DNA from: Actinomadura madurae | Lineage (GTDB): Bacteria > Actinomycetota > Actinomycetes > Streptosporangiales > Streptosporangiaceae | Assembly (NCBI RefSeq): GCF_900115095.1 | Contig: NZ_FOVH01000002.1 | Coordinates: 744,001 to 808,000, forward strand | Direction of reading: 5' to 3' | DNA length: 64,000 bases | Part shown: positions 26,978 through 35,924 of the stretch, in pieces | Layout: each line of letters starts with the position of its first letter | Position numbering within the stretch: position 1 is the stretch's first letter | Notes under the pieces: generated by a model | What the model saw: the letters and a program-made list of their open reading frames with translations, nothing else | Told to the model about the DNA's origin: nothing | Databases searched by the model: none | Program-made: the position numbers and the translations under genes

Positions 26978-27521
26978 GCCCGAGCACGAGGACGTCCGGG
27001 AACCCGCGGGCGGGCGGCCCGAGACCCGCGCGGGCGACGGCGCCCGCGCCGGCGCCGGAACCCGCGCGGGCGCCGAAGGCCGGCCCGGCGGCACCGCGAG
27101 CGGGCCGGGACGGCTGCTGGTCGCCGTCTACGCGGTCTTCGCGCTCGCGGCCGGTGCGCGGGCGGGCGTGCAGATCGCCACGAAGTTCTCCGACGCGCCC
27201 GTGGCCTACCTGCTGTCGGCGCTCGCCGCGGCCGTCTACGTCCTGGCGACGGTCGCGCTCGCCCGCGGCGGCCGGACGTCGTTCCGGATCGCCGTCGCGG
27301 CCTGCTCGACCGAACTGGCCGGCGTGCTGGTCGTGGGCACGCTGAGCGTCATCGACACGGCGGCCTTCCCCGACGAGACCGTCTGGTCCATGTTCGGGCG
27401 CGGCTACGGGTTCGTGCCGCTGGTGCTCCCGGTCCTCGGCCTGCTGTGGCTGCGCCGCACCGCCCGCGAAGGTGGCGGAGCCTCCGCGGGCGGTGGGCGC
27501 CCTGTGAACGGCGGCGTGTGA
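26970..27521 (+). CDS. Conserved actinobacterial membrane protein, 183 aa
   Basis: The first 45 residues are low-complexity Arg/Gly/Ala/Glu. Four hydrophobic helices follow (LLVAVYAVFALAAGAR, VAYLLSALAAAVYVLATVAL, IAVAACSTELAGVLVVGTLSV, FVPLVLPVLGLLWL), with a conserved FSDAPVAY loop and DETVWSMFGRGYGFVP near the C-terminus. Proteins of this pattern are widespread in actinomycetes as the partner of the small membrane protein encoded just upstream. Start GTG at 26970 overlaps the previous stop. Function unknown. Confidence 0.82.
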   Translation: MPEPEHEDVREPAGGRPETRAGDGARAGAGTRAGAEGRPGGTASGPGRLLVAVYAVFALAAGARAGVQIATKFSDAPVAYLLSALAAAVYVLATVALARGGRTSFRIAVAACSTELAGVLVVGTLSVIDTAAFPDETVWSMFGRGYGFVPLVLPVLGLLWLRRTAREGGGASAGGGRPVNGGV

Positions 27522-27590
27522 GCCCCCCGGCCACAGGTGTTCAGAAGTCGGTTGCCGCGGCATGCCCTCTCCGCTCCGTCATGCGTGCCG

Positions 27591-28355
27591 TCATGCCGCG
27601 GCCGTCAAGTGGTGGCCGCCGATCGGCAGGGCGCGGACGGCGGCGCTGGTGATCGCCTCGACCTCCTCGGGCGACCGGTCGGCGACCGGGTTGCGGTGCA
27701 TCCAGCGGATCAGCCGCAGCGGCTGCGCGAAGACGATGCCGTCGGCGGCGAAGGGCGTCCGGACGAGCTTGCCGCCGTGCACGGCCAGCACCGGCGTCAC
27801 CGGCACCGGCACCTCCGCGACCCGGGAGATCGCCGCCGCGGCGGCCTCGGCCCGCGCGGTCAGCCCGGCGACAAGCTTGGACTGGGTGCGGCCGTCGACG
27901 AACAGCTTGCCGCCGTGCTGGGAGATCTCGGTGCCGGGGGCCCACGCCTCGTTGTGCACGAGCCAGACCCCGCCGGGGCCGATGACCAGCTCGTCGGCGG
28001 TGCCGTGCCCGGGGACCGTCCGCCCGTACAGGACGCGGTGACCGCGGCGCTCCAGCGTGTGGCGCAGGAAGCGGTTCATGCGCTCCTCGCCCCGCAGCCC
28101 GAGCCGCCACACCCGCGAGGCGTTATGAATGCGCCAATGGACGAACGTGTCCGCGGACGCCACCAGAACGGCCATCAGGATTCCGAAAGCGGCGTTGACG
28201 AGCAGTGCGCACAACACGAGCGCCGCCGCCGACAGAATAGCGCGCGTCCGCAAACGCCCCTTTTGGCCGCGCTGCCATAGCTCCTCGTACACCGCCTGCG
28301 GCGAGCCGCCCGTGAAGGCCGGCCGGTCCCTGAGATAGATGGAGCTGCCGAACAT
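27591..28355 (-). CDS. NERD-domain protein, membrane-anchored
   Basis: The 254-residue protein has one or two membrane segments near residues 38-68 (RAILSAAALVLCALLVNAAFGILMAVLV), then a nuclease-related domain. LRGEERMNRFLRHTLERRGHRVLYGRTVPGHGTADELVIGPGGVWLVHNE covers its start, with the Asp of TADELVIGP and GGKLFVDGR matching NERD core strands. NERD proteins are predicted nucleases but mostly untested. ATG 28355 follows GGGAGG. No operon partner is adjacent. Confidence 0.82.
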   Translation of the reverse strand: MFGSSIYLRDRPAFTGGSPQAVYEELWQRGQKGRLRTRAILSAAALVLCALLVNAAFGILMAVLVASADTFVHWRIHNASRVWRLGLRGEERMNRFLRHTLERRGHRVLYGRTVPGHGTADELVIGPGGVWLVHNEAWAPGTEISQHGGKLFVDGRTQSKLVAGLTARAEAAAAAISRVAEVPVPVTPVLAVHGGKLVRTPFAADGIVFAQPLRLIRWMHRNPVADRSPEEVEAITSAAVRALPIGGHHLTAAA

Positions 28356-28653
28356 GGGAACCTCCCAGCACCTGCGATGACAGCATCATTATGGGGATGC
28401 CCCCGGCATTGACGCTACAGTTCGCAAGGTGACTTAAATCAAACTCCTAGGACAGTTCTCGGCCTTGACGGCATTGCGTGCCTGGTCGATCGTGCAGGGT
28501 TGGCCCGGCCGATTCGCGGGAAAACACAGAATAGGTCGGGCGGAGTGCATGAAAGGCACAGTGCAAGTATCACCGCAAGAAACACGGCCTTTTTCGCCGC
28601 AATTCATCGGGGGCCGTTCCAGGGTCCGTGCGCCGGGGCGGCACACTGGGACG
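28356..28653. other. Divergent promoter region of the NERD and hrpB genes
   Basis: The 298 bases include AT-richer sequence at 28425-28460 and 28520-28610. CACACT at 28642-28647 sits six bases before the hrpB ATG, as in leaderless actinobacterial promoters. An in-frame ATG at 28549 has GGAG upstream but would add 35 residues not seen in HrpB proteins. Confidence 0.45.
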
Positions 28654-31200
28654 ATGCAGCTGAGCGCCGCCGAGTCCCTCCCCGTCCGCCACGCCGTCCC
28701 CGCCCTGCGCGCGGCCCTGGACGACGGCGGCACGGCGGTGCTGGCCGCGCCTCCCGGCACCGGCAAGACGACGCTGGTCCCGCTCGCCCTCGCCGGGCTC
28801 GCCCTCGGCGGCCCGCCCGCCGCCGGGAAGGTGCTCGTGCTGGAACCGCGGCGCCTCGCCGCCCGCGCCGCCGCCCGCCGCATGGCCTGGCTCCTCGGCG
28901 AGCGCGTCGGCGGCCGGGTCGGCGTCACCGTGCGCGGCGAGTCCCGTCCCGGCTCCCGCGTCGAGGTCGTCACCACGGGCGTCGTCCTGCAGCGGCTCCA
29001 GTCCGAACCCGACCTCCCCGGCGTCGGCACGGTGATCCTGGACGAGTGCCACGAGCGGCATCTGGACGCCGACACCGCGCTGGCGTTCCTGCTGGACGTG
29101 CGCGCCACGGTCCGCCCCGACCTGCGGCTGGTCGCCGCGTCCGCCACCGCCGACACCGGGCCGTGGGCGCGGCTCCTCGGCGGCGCGCCCGTCGTGGAGA
29201 CCGAGGCGGCGCTGCACCCGGTCGAGACGATCTGGGCGCCGCCGCCGCGCCCCGTCGCGCCGCCCCACGGCATGCGCGTCGACCCGGCCTTCCTCGCGCA
29301 CGTCGCCGCGACCGTCCGGCGGGCCGCGGACGAGCGCGACGGCGACGTCCTGTGCTTCCTGCCCGGCGTCGGGGAGATCGCCCGCGTCGCCGGGATGCTC
29401 GCCGGCGCCGGGGCCGACGTCCTGCAGATCCACGGGCAGGCGCCCCGGTCCGCGCAGGACGAGGTGCTCGCGCCCTCCTCCCGCCGCCGGATCGTGCTGG
29501 CCACCTCGGTCGCCGAGTCGAGCCTCACCGTGCCCGGCGTCCGGACCGTCGTGGACTCCGGCCTCGCCCGCGAGCCCCGCACCGACCACGCCCGCGGCCT
29601 CGGCTCCCTCACCACCGTCCGCGCGTCCCGCGCCACCGCCGCGCAGCGCGCCGGCCGCGCCGGGCGGGAGGCCCCCGGCACGGTGTACCGGTGCTGGACG
29701 GCGGCCGAGCACGACCGCCTCCCGGCCCGGCCCCGCCCCGAGATCGAGCTCGCCGACCTCGCCGGGTTCGCGCTCCAGGCGGCCTGCTGGGGCGACCCCG
29801 ACGCGAGCGGCCTCGCCCTGCCCGACCCGCCCCCGCCCGCCGCCATGGACGCCGCCCGCGCCACCCTGCGCGCCCTCGGCGCCGTGTCTTCCCGAGGGGG
29901 GACGACCCCCCACGCCCCCCGCAACGCCGTGGAGGACGGGCGCGTCACCGGCCGGGGCCGCAGGCTGGCCCGTGTCGGGTTGCATCCGCGCCTCGCCCGC
30001 GCCCTGGTCGACGGTGCCGGCGAGGTCGGCGCCCGTGCCGCGGCCGAGGTCGTCGCGCTGCTCTCCGAGCCCCCGCCCCGCGCCGCCGGCGACGACCTGA
30101 CCGCCGCCTGGCGCGCCCTGCGCCGCCGCGGCCGTCCCGCCGACGCCCACGCCGCCCGCTGGCGGGACGAGACCGCCCGCCTGGAGAAGGCGCTCGCCTC
30201 CTCGGCTCCGGAGGTCCGGCCGGGAGGGGAGGCCGAGGACGACCGGGTGGCCGGAGTCGTGGTGGCGCTGGCGTTCCCGGAGCGGGTGGCGCGCAGGCGG
30301 GGCGGCGGGTATCTGATGGCGTCCGGGACCGGGGCCGTCCTCGCGGACGGGTCGGCGCTGGCCGGGGCGCGGCCGGAGTGGCTCGCGGTGGCGGCGGCGG
30401 ACCGCCCGGCCGGGTCGGCGTCGGCGCGGGTGCGGCAGGCCGTCGTGATCGGCGAGGACGTGGCGCGGTTCGCCGCGGCGCCGCTGCTCGGCGCGGACGA
30501 GGAGGTCGCGTGGCGGGACGGGGACGTGGCCGCGCGCCGCGTCGAGCGGCTCGGCGCGATCGAGCTGGACGTCCGGCCGCTGCCGGAGCCCGACCCGGCC
30601 GCGGTGCGGGCCGCGCTGCTGGACGGGGTCCGCGCCGAGGGGCTGGGACTGCTCACCTGGACCCCGGCGGCCGTCGCGCTCCGCGAGCGGCTCGCGTTCC
30701 TGCACGGTGCCCTGGGGGAGCCCTGGCCCGCGGTCGACGACGCGGCCCTGCTGGAGCGGGCTCCGGAGTGGCTGGCGGGAGCGCGGCGCCGCGCCGACCT
30801 GGCGCGGGTCGACGTCGCCGCCATGCTGCGGGGGCTCCTGCCCTGGGAGCAGGCCGCGCGGCTGGACGAGTACGCGCCCGAGCGGATCGAGGTGCCGTCC
30901 GGGTCGCGGATCCGCGTCGGCTACTCGGGCGAGCGGCCCGTCCTGGCCGTGAAGCTGCAGGAGCTGTTCGGCTGGGACGCGGTGCCGCGGCTCGCGGGCG
31001 GGCGGGTGCCGCTGGTGGTGCACCTGCTGTCCCCGGCGGGGCGCCCGGCCGCGGTCACCGCCGACCTGGCCTCGTTCTGGCGCGAGGGCTACAAGGCGGT
31101 CCGGGCGGAGCTGCGCGGGCGCTACCCGAAGCACCCGTGGCCGGAGGACCCGGCGGGGGCCGTCCCGACGAAGCGGACCAAGCGGGCTAGCGGGAGCTGA
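28654..31200 (+). CDS. hrpB: ATP-dependent helicase HrpB
   Basis: The 848-residue protein is a DEAH/RHA-type helicase. Walker A is APPGTGKTT (32-40), the DEAH-box equivalent is LDECHERH, motif III is ASATAD and motif VI is QRAGRAGRE. The helicase C and HrpB-specific C-terminal region (FWREGYKAVRAELRGRYPKHPWPEDP) are present, so the gene is full length. Its role in bacteria is poorly known. ATG 28654 places the first helix ten residues before the Q-motif-like VPALRAAL. An unusual insert SSRGGTTPHAPRNA near residue 415 is encoded by a G6/C6 repeat that keeps the frame. It overlaps the convergent TetR gene by 14 bases. Confidence 0.95.
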   Translation: MQLSAAESLPVRHAVPALRAALDDGGTAVLAAPPGTGKTTLVPLALAGLALGGPPAAGKVLVLEPRRLAARAAARRMAWLLGERVGGRVGVTVRGESRPGSRVEVVTTGVVLQRLQSEPDLPGVGTVILDECHERHLDADTALAFLLDVRATVRPDLRLVAASATADTGPWARLLGGAPVVETEAALHPVETIWAPPPRPVAPPHGMRVDPAFLAHVAATVRRAADERDGDVLCFLPGVGEIARVAGMLAGAGADVLQIHGQAPRSAQDEVLAPSSRRRIVLATSVAESSLTVPGVRTVVDSGLAREPRTDHARGLGSLTTVRASRATAAQRAGRAGREAPGTVYRCWTAAEHDRLPARPRPEIELADLAGFALQAACWGDPDASGLALPDPPPPAAMDAARATLRALGAVSSRGGTTPHAPRNAVEDGRVTGRGRRLARVGLHPRLARALVDGAGEVGARAAAEVVALLSEPPPRAAGDDLTAAWRALRRRGRPADAHAARWRDETARLEKALASSAPEVRPGGEAEDDRVAGVVVALAFPERVARRRGGGYLMASGTGAVLADGSALAGARPEWLAVAAADRPAGSASARVRQAVVIGEDVARFAAAPLLGADEEVAWRDGDVAARRVERLGAIELDVRPLPEPDPAAVRAALLDGVRAEGLGLLTWTPAAVALRERLAFLHGALGEPWPAVDDAALLERAPEWLAGARRRADLARVDVAAMLRGLLPWEQAARLDEYAPERIEVPSGSRIRVGYSGERPVLAVKLQELFGWDAVPRLAGGRVPLVVHLLSPAGRPAAVTADLASFWREGYKAVRAELRGRYPKHPWPEDPAGAVPTKRTKRASGS
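29896..29921. repeat. G6/C6 palindromic repeat, copy 1, inside hrpB
   Basis: The pattern is G6-ACGA-C6-ACG-C6 on the plus strand. It is translated in frame within hrpB as GGTTPHAP. Related copies lie near 39.7, 53.1, 56.8 and 57.7 kb. Confidence 0.7.
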
Positions 31201-31936
31201 TCAGGACCTCGATGCCGTCCAGGACGCGGGCGAGGCCGAACTCGAAGGCGCGCCGGGGCGCGGCGGGGGCGTTGTACTCCTGCCCGGCCGCGGTGCCGAC
31301 GCGGGTGCCGATCGGGTAGTCGGCCTCGTCGACGAGCTCGGCGAGCAGCGGCGCGGTGGCCTCCCACCACTGCAGGTCGCTGATGCCGCTGCGGCGCTCG
31401 GCCTCGGCGGCGTTGACCGAGACGCGGGCGGCGCTCTCGGCGAAGCCGGTGACGAGCGCGACGACCGAGTCCATCTCCACGTCGGTGAGGCCGAGTCCCT
31501 CCACGGCGCGCAGCTCGAACTCGTACTTGGCGAGCGTGTGCGGGCCCATCGGCGGGCGCGCGAGCGTCACCTGCAGCAGCCACGGGTGGCGGTGGTACAG
31601 CGCCCAGCCGTCGTGGGCGACGTGCTCCAGCCGGGCCCGCCACGTGTCCTGCTCCGGGGGTGTCAGCTCGCCGAACGCGCGGTCGACCATGGCGTCGATC
31701 AGCTCGGCCTTGCCCGGGACGTAGGTGTAGATCGACATGGGGGAGACGCCGAGCTCGTCGGCGATGCGCCGCATGGACAGCGCCTCCAGGCCCTCGGCGT
31801 CGGCCAGCCCGATCGCCGTCCGGACGATGTCCTCCGGGGTCAGCCGCGGCTTGGGCCCCCGTCTGGGGCGAGCCCGCACGCCCCACAGGAGCTCCAGGCT
31901 GCGTTTCGGGTCCCCGCCCCCGCTGTACTCGGTCAC
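31187..31936 (-). CDS. TetR-family repressor next to a DrrAB-type exporter
   Basis: The 249-residue protein has a TetR helix-turn-helix after a basic N-terminal extension (LTPEDIVRTAIGLADAEGLEALSMRRIADELGVSPMSIYTYVPGKAELIDAMVDRAF) and a C-terminal domain of the TetR_C type typical of regulators of ABC drug exporters. It is divergent from drrA/drrB homologues with 93 bases between starts that contain paired repeat sites, so it probably represses both itself and the pump and is released by the exported drug. It is convergent with hrpB, overlapping 14 bases. Confidence 0.9.
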   Translation of the reverse strand: MTEYSGGGDPKRSLELLWGVRARPRRGPKPRLTPEDIVRTAIGLADAEGLEALSMRRIADELGVSPMSIYTYVPGKAELIDAMVDRAFGELTPPEQDTWRARLEHVAHDGWALYHRHPWLLQVTLARPPMGPHTLAKYEFELRAVEGLGLTDVEMDSVVALVTGFAESAARVSVNAAEAERRSGISDLQWWEATAPLLAELVDEADYPIGTRVGTAAGQEYNAPAAPRRAFEFGLARVLDGIEVLISSR

Positions 31937-31964
31937 GCCGGGATCCTCTCAGGGATGAAACTCT

Positions 31965-32012
31965 GTACTCCGTACGCTATATTGGCCGCGATAGTAATTC
32001 CGTACTGCGTAC
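31965..32012. promoter_or_regulatory. Paired operator candidates in the TetR/DrrA divergent region
   Basis: GTACTCCGTAC (31965-31975) and GTACTGCGTAC (32002-32012) are nearly identical and lie 26 bases apart within an AT-rich promoter stretch. Each is itself close to a dyad. They probably bind the divergently encoded TetR protein, one near each promoter. Confidence 0.55.
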
Positions 32013-32029
32013 ATAGTTTGGAGGACGGG

Positions 32030-32986
32030 GTGACGGAACCACGGATCGCGGTCTCCGCCGAGGGGCTGCGCAAGCGCTACGGCGGCACCGAGGCCCTGGC
32101 GGGGCTCGACCTGCGCGTCCCCGCCGGCACCGTGCACGGGCTGCTCGGCCCGAACGGCGCGGGCAAGACCACCGCCGTCCGGATCCTGACCACGCTCACC
32201 CGGCCGGACGGCGGTACCGCCCGCGTCGCCGGGCACGACGTGGTCCGCGAGCCGGACGAGGTGCGGCGCCGGATCGGGCTCGTCGGGCAGCACGCGGCGG
32301 TCGACGAGATCCTCGGCGGCCGGCAGAACCTCGTCATGTTCGGCCGCCTCCACCACCTCGGCGCGAAGGAGGCGCGGCGGCGCGCCGACGAGCTGCTGGA
32401 GCGGTTCCGGCTGGCCGACGCGGCAGCCAAGCCCGCCGGGGAGTACTCCGGGGGCATGCGGCGGCGCCTCGACCTGGCCGCGTCCATGATTCTCGCGCCG
32501 CCGGTGCTGTTCCTGGACGAGCCGACCACCGGACTCGACCCGCGCAGCCGGGGCGAGGTGTGGGACGCGATCCGCGCCCTGGTCGGCGGCGGCACGACCG
32601 TCCTGCTCACCACCCAGTACCTGGAGGAGGCCGACCGGCTCGCCTCCGGCATCTCGGTGATCGACCGCGGCCGCGTCATCGCCGAGGGCACCCCCGACGC
32701 GCTGAAGGCCCGCCTCGGCGGCGACCGCATCGAGGTCGTCCTGGACGACCCCGGGTCGCTCACCGCCGCCGCCGGGATCGTCGGGAAGGTCGCGGCCGGC
32801 GAGGTGGACGTCGACGCCGAGACCCTGCGCGTCGGGGCGCCGGTGTCCGGCCGGGCCGCCGCGCTGACCGAGGCCGTCCGGGCCCTGGACGAGGCGGGCG
32901 TCGCCGTCGCCGACATCGGCCTGCGCCGCCCCACCCTGGACGAGGTGTTCCTGCACCTCACGGAGAAAGAGGAGGTGCCCTCATGA
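32030..32986 (+). CDS. ABC transporter ATPase, DrrA-type drug exporter
   Basis: The 318-residue protein has Walker A GPNGAGKTT, signature YSGGMRRRLDLA, Walker B VLFLDEPTTGLD and the C-terminal domain of daunorubicin-resistance-type ATPases ending in GLRRPTLDEVFLHLT. It powers export through the adjacent permease. GTG at 32030 follows GGAGG. It overlaps the permease gene by four bases (ATGA), so they are translated together. Confidence 0.93.
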   Translation: MTEPRIAVSAEGLRKRYGGTEALAGLDLRVPAGTVHGLLGPNGAGKTTAVRILTTLTRPDGGTARVAGHDVVREPDEVRRRIGLVGQHAAVDEILGGRQNLVMFGRLHHLGAKEARRRADELLERFRLADAAAKPAGEYSGGMRRRLDLAASMILAPPVLFLDEPTTGLDPRSRGEVWDAIRALVGGGTTVLLTTQYLEEADRLASGISVIDRGRVIAEGTPDALKARLGGDRIEVVLDDPGSLTAAAGIVGKVAAGEVDVDAETLRVGAPVSGRAAALTEAVRALDEAGVAVADIGLRRPTLDEVFLHLTEKEEVPS

Positions 32987-33777
32987 GTGTCGAGGCACTG
33001 CGCTGGGCCGTCGCCGACGGGCGGACCCTGACCGGGCGGGCCCTCGCCCACTGGGCCCGCAGGCCCGGCGAGGTCGCGGTCGGGCTGCTGTTCCCGGTGA
33101 TGGTCGTGCTGATGATGGGCTACCTGTTCGGCGGCCAGATGGACGTGCCCGGCGGCGGGAACTACCGCGCGTTCATCGTCCCCGGCATGTTCGCCCTCAC
33201 GATGGCGTTCGGCGTCGAGACCACGTTCACCGCGGTCGCGAGCGACGCCGCCAAGGGCGTGACGGACCGGTTCCGGTCGATGCCGATGTCGCCGTCCGCC
33301 GTCGTGGTGGGCCGCGCCACCGCCGACATGCTGCACTCGGTCGCCGCCCTGGCCGTCATGGCGGCGTGCGGCGTGCTCATCGGCTGGCGCGTCCACGACG
33401 GCCCGGTGCGGGCCCTCGCGGGGCTCGGGCTGCTGCTGCTCCTGCGGTTCGCGCTGATCTGGCTCGGCGTCTACCTCGGCCTGGTCGCCAAGGGGCCGGA
33501 GTCGGTGGCGGCGATCCAGATCCTGGTGTGGCCGATCGGGTTCCTGTCCAGCGCCCTGGTCGCGCCGAGCACGATGCCGGGCTGGCTCGGCGCGATCGCC
33601 GACTGGAACCCCATGTCGGCGACCGTGACGGCGTGCCGCGACCTGTTCGGCGACCCTGTCACCGGCGGGTCGTGGGCGGCGCAGCGCAGCCTGCCGCTCG
33701 CGGTGGCGTGGCCGCTGGTGATCGCGGCGGTGTTCGTCCCGCTGTCGGTACGCCGCTACCGCGCCCTCGGCCGCTAG
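32983..33777 (+). CDS. ABC-2 type permease, DrrB-type
   Basis: The 264-residue integral membrane protein has six hydrophobic segments and the ABC-2 family pattern, including FIVPGMFALTMAFGVETTFTAVASDAAKGVTDRFRSMPMS and WNPMSATVTACRDLFG. It forms the export channel with the ATPase encoded just upstream. Cargo is unknown but likely a hydrophobic drug or natural product. Its stop overlaps the convergent hypothetical gene by four bases. Confidence 0.93.
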   Translation: MSVEALRWAVADGRTLTGRALAHWARRPGEVAVGLLFPVMVVLMMGYLFGGQMDVPGGGNYRAFIVPGMFALTMAFGVETTFTAVASDAAKGVTDRFRSMPMSPSAVVVGRATADMLHSVAALAVMAACGVLIGWRVHDGPVRALAGLGLLLLLRFALIWLGVYLGLVAKGPESVAAIQILVWPIGFLSSALVAPSTMPGWLGAIADWNPMSATVTACRDLFGDPVTGGSWAAQRSLPLAVAWPLVIAAVFVPLSVRRYRALGR

Positions 33778-34478
33778 GGCAGCAGGGACGCCCGGTGCCG
33801 CGCCAGCGCGAGCGCCGGGTAGCACGCCTCGGGCAGAGGCTCCGCGCCCGCGAGAGCGGCGCGGAGCCTCGCCCCCACGGCCGCGGCCTCGTGAGGCTGG
33901 ACGACGCACAGCTCGGCCTGCATCGCCTGCCGTGCGGCCGACATCAGCGCCGGGACGTCCCCCACGATCACGACCTCCGCCGGGACGTCGCCATACGACA
34001 GCCGGACTGCCAGAGCGTGCATCCCGGCGGTTCCGGCGCCCTCGTAGCGGAACTCGCAGACCAGGCGGTCGCCGTCCAGCGGTCCTTCCTGGATCAGCCA
34101 CGCCTGACCGGGGACGGCCCGCCCGAGCGAGCCCTCCCAGGGCGCGGCCGGGACGTCGCGGAGTCCGTCCGCCGCGCGCCCCGCCGCCCGGCGGCCCTCC
34201 GCCGGGCCGATCGCGGCGAGCGCCCGCAGGAACGTCCGGGCGCCCGGCGTCGCCGCCGCCCGCAGACAGCCGATCAGGTCGCCGAGCGCGGCACGCCGCC
34301 CCTGGACGTGCGGGGCCGCCGCCTCGAGATCGCCGAGCCGCGCGGACGCCCACACCTCCGCCTGCAGCGGGCCCGGCAGCGCGGGCAGGGCGTCCGCCTC
34401 ACGGACGTAGGCCGCGTACACCTCGCGGAGCCCCGGCAGCATCAGCTCGGGGCCCGCGGACGGCCGGATCGCACTCAC
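33774..34478 (-). CDS. Hypothetical protein, 234 aa
   Basis: I do not recognise this protein. It is soluble, Ala- and Leu-rich, with helices in the first half (LREVYAAYVREADALPALPGPLQAEVWASARLGD) and a more beta-like C-terminal part (RLVCEFRYEGAGTAGMHALAVRLSYGDVPAEVVIVGDV). No cysteine cluster, membrane helix or signal is seen. GTG at 34478 is used; ATG 34442 is an alternative. It is downstream of the sigma/anti-sigma pair but a hairpin lies between. Confidence 0.65.
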   Translation of the reverse strand: MSAIRPSAGPELMLPGLREVYAAYVREADALPALPGPLQAEVWASARLGDLEAAAPHVQGRRAALGDLIGCLRAAATPGARTFLRALAAIGPAEGRRAAGRAADGLRDVPAAPWEGSLGRAVPGQAWLIQEGPLDGDRLVCEFRYEGAGTAGMHALAVRLSYGDVPAEVVIVGDVPALMSAARQAMQAELCVVQPHEAAAVGARLRAALAGAEPLPEACYPALALARHRASLLP

Positions 34479-34518
34479 CGGACCAGCCTACGAGACCCGG
34501 CCCATGAGACGTGACGGA

Positions 34519-34567
34519 GCGGCGCGTCCGCGCGGCCGGTGCGGCCGGGCCGGCGTGGACGCGCCGC
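34519..34567 (-). terminator. Hairpin after the anti-sigma gene
   Basis: GCGGCGCGTCC (34519-34529) pairs perfectly with GGACGCGCCGC (34557-34567). It is 36 bases past the anti-sigma stop on the minus strand and could end the sigma operon. There is no U-tract. Confidence 0.5.
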
Positions 34568-34602
34568 GGGTCCTGCGAAGGCCGGATCCAGAAGGCCCGG
34601 GC

Positions 34603-35328
34603 CTAGGCGGGGACGGTCAGCAGCGTGCGGCCCTCGCCGATCGTCCGGACCTCGAACCGGCTGATCTCCTGCGGCCGCAGCGCCGTGCCGCCCTGCACCG
34701 CGAGCCGCGGCTGCGCCGAGCCCGGCAGCCCGTACCCCTTGGCCGGGACGGCCCAGCCGACGACGGTGTGGGCCTTGCCGTTCTTGTCCACCGCGACCAG
34801 CTCGCAGCGCAGCGGCCCGTCCACCTTGCTGAGCTGCAGCCCGACGCGGCTGCCCCAGGCCTTCTGCTGCATCGCGACCGTGCCGGTGACGCCGGTGCCC
34901 TCGTCGGAGGCCGACATCAGCCGGCCCTCGCGCATCAGCGCGGCCGTGTCGCCGTCCTGACCGGCCGGGGCCCGCTCGCGGTCCGCGCCGAGGGTGAACC
35001 CGGTGCCGGCCGCGCCGCCGAGCAGCACGACCCCGGCCGCCGCCGCGGCCAGCGACCGGGCCGCGCGGTGGCGCCGCCGGCGGCGGATCCGGTGCCGCAT
35101 CATGTCGGTGACCACCGCGGGCTCCGGCGGCGCGGGCATCGCCTCCACCGGGTCCTCGATCGGGCCGATGCCGTCGAGCGTCTCCGCCAGCCCGCGGAGC
35201 GCACCCAGCTCCTCGTGGCAGGAGTAGCAGGTCGACAGGTGGGCCTCGAAGGCGCGGCGGTCGGGCTCCTCCAGCAGGCCGAGGGCGTAGGCGCCGACGT
35301 CGACGTGCGGCATGTCCGGCGCTCTCAT
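34603..35328 (-). CDS. Zinc-finger anti-sigma factor (zf-HC2), membrane-anchored
   Basis: The 241-residue protein has the anti-sigma zinc motif HLSTCYSCHEE near residue 33, a single membrane helix at about 93-113 (AARSLAAAAAGVVLLGGAAGTGF) and an extracytoplasmic domain of about 125 residues. It should hold the adjacent ECF sigma factor inactive at the membrane until a signal arrives. ATG 35328 overlaps the sigma stop by four bases (ATGA at 35325-35328), the classical arrangement for balanced expression. Confidence 0.93.
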   Translation of the reverse strand: MRAPDMPHVDVGAYALGLLEEPDRRAFEAHLSTCYSCHEELGALRGLAETLDGIGPIEDPVEAMPAPPEPAVVTDMMRHRIRRRRRHRAARSLAAAAAGVVLLGGAAGTGFTLGADRERAPAGQDGDTAALMREGRLMSASDEGTGVTGTVAMQQKAWGSRVGLQLSKVDGPLRCELVAVDKNGKAHTVVGWAVPAKGYGLPGSAQPRLAVQGGTALRPQEISRFEVRTIGEGRTLLTVPA

Positions 35329-35924
35329 GGCGTCACGCCCCTCTCCTCCAGGGCGACGCGGAGCGCCCTGAGCGCGTAGTAGACCCGGGACTTCACGGTG
35401 CCCACGGGGATGCCGAGCTGCTTGGCGGCCTCGTTGACCGACCGGTCCCGGAAGAAGGTCTCGTTGAGGATCTCGCGGTGGGCGGGGGACAGCGCGAGGA
35501 GTGCTTCGGACACGACGACGGAGCGCAGCAGATCCTCCAACCCGTCGGGCACGCGCATGTTCTCCAGCGGGCCCTCGCCCGCCTCCTGCGGCCGTGCGTT
35601 CTTGCGGCGCTGGTCGTCGATGACGATCCGGCGGGCGACCGTCGCCAGCCACGGCAGCAGGGAGGTCGCGTTCTCGTCGAGCTGGTGCGCGCTGCGCCAC
35701 GCGCGGATCATCGTCTCCTGCACGACGTCCTCGGCCCAGTGCCGGTCGCCGCCGGTGAGGCGGAGGACGAACGACAGCAGCGGACGGCCGTACACGCGGT
35801 ACAGCTCGGTCACGATCACCTGGTCGTCGACGCCTCCGGCGGGCTGCGGGCCGCGGAACCAGCTCCACGGTCCGGGAGGGCGTTCGCGGGTGGCCGACGC
35901 GGCGGCCGGTGATCTGTGGGCCAT
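35325..35924 (-). CDS. ECF RNA polymerase sigma factor
   Basis: The 199-residue protein carries sigma-70 region 2 (LYRVYGRPLLSFVLRLTGGDRHWAEDVVQETMIRAW, LLPWLATVARRIVIDDQRRKNAR) and region 4 (LSPAHREILNETFFRDRSVNEAAKQLGIPVGTVKSRVYYALRALR). It directs polymerase to stress promoters and is controlled by the coupled anti-sigma factor. ATG 35924 has GGAG upstream; an in-frame start at 36020 would add 32 Arg-rich residues. No target promoter motif could be assigned here. Confidence 0.93.
   Translation of the reverse strand: MAHRSPAAASATRERPPGPWSWFRGPQPAGGVDDQVIVTELYRVYGRPLLSFVLRLTGGDRHWAEDVVQETMIRAWRSAHQLDENATSLLPWLATVARRIVIDDQRRKNARPQEAGEGPLENMRVPDGLEDLLRSVVVSEALLALSPAHREILNETFFRDRSVNEAAKQLGIPVGTVKSRVYYALRALRVALEERGVTP

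Noticed and set aside
28465..28653. Longer N-terminus for HrpB from ATG 28549 or the upstream frame
   Set aside because: The added residues do not resemble HrpB, and a -10-like element lies six bases before ATG 28654. ATG 28549 does have a GGAG, so it is not impossible.
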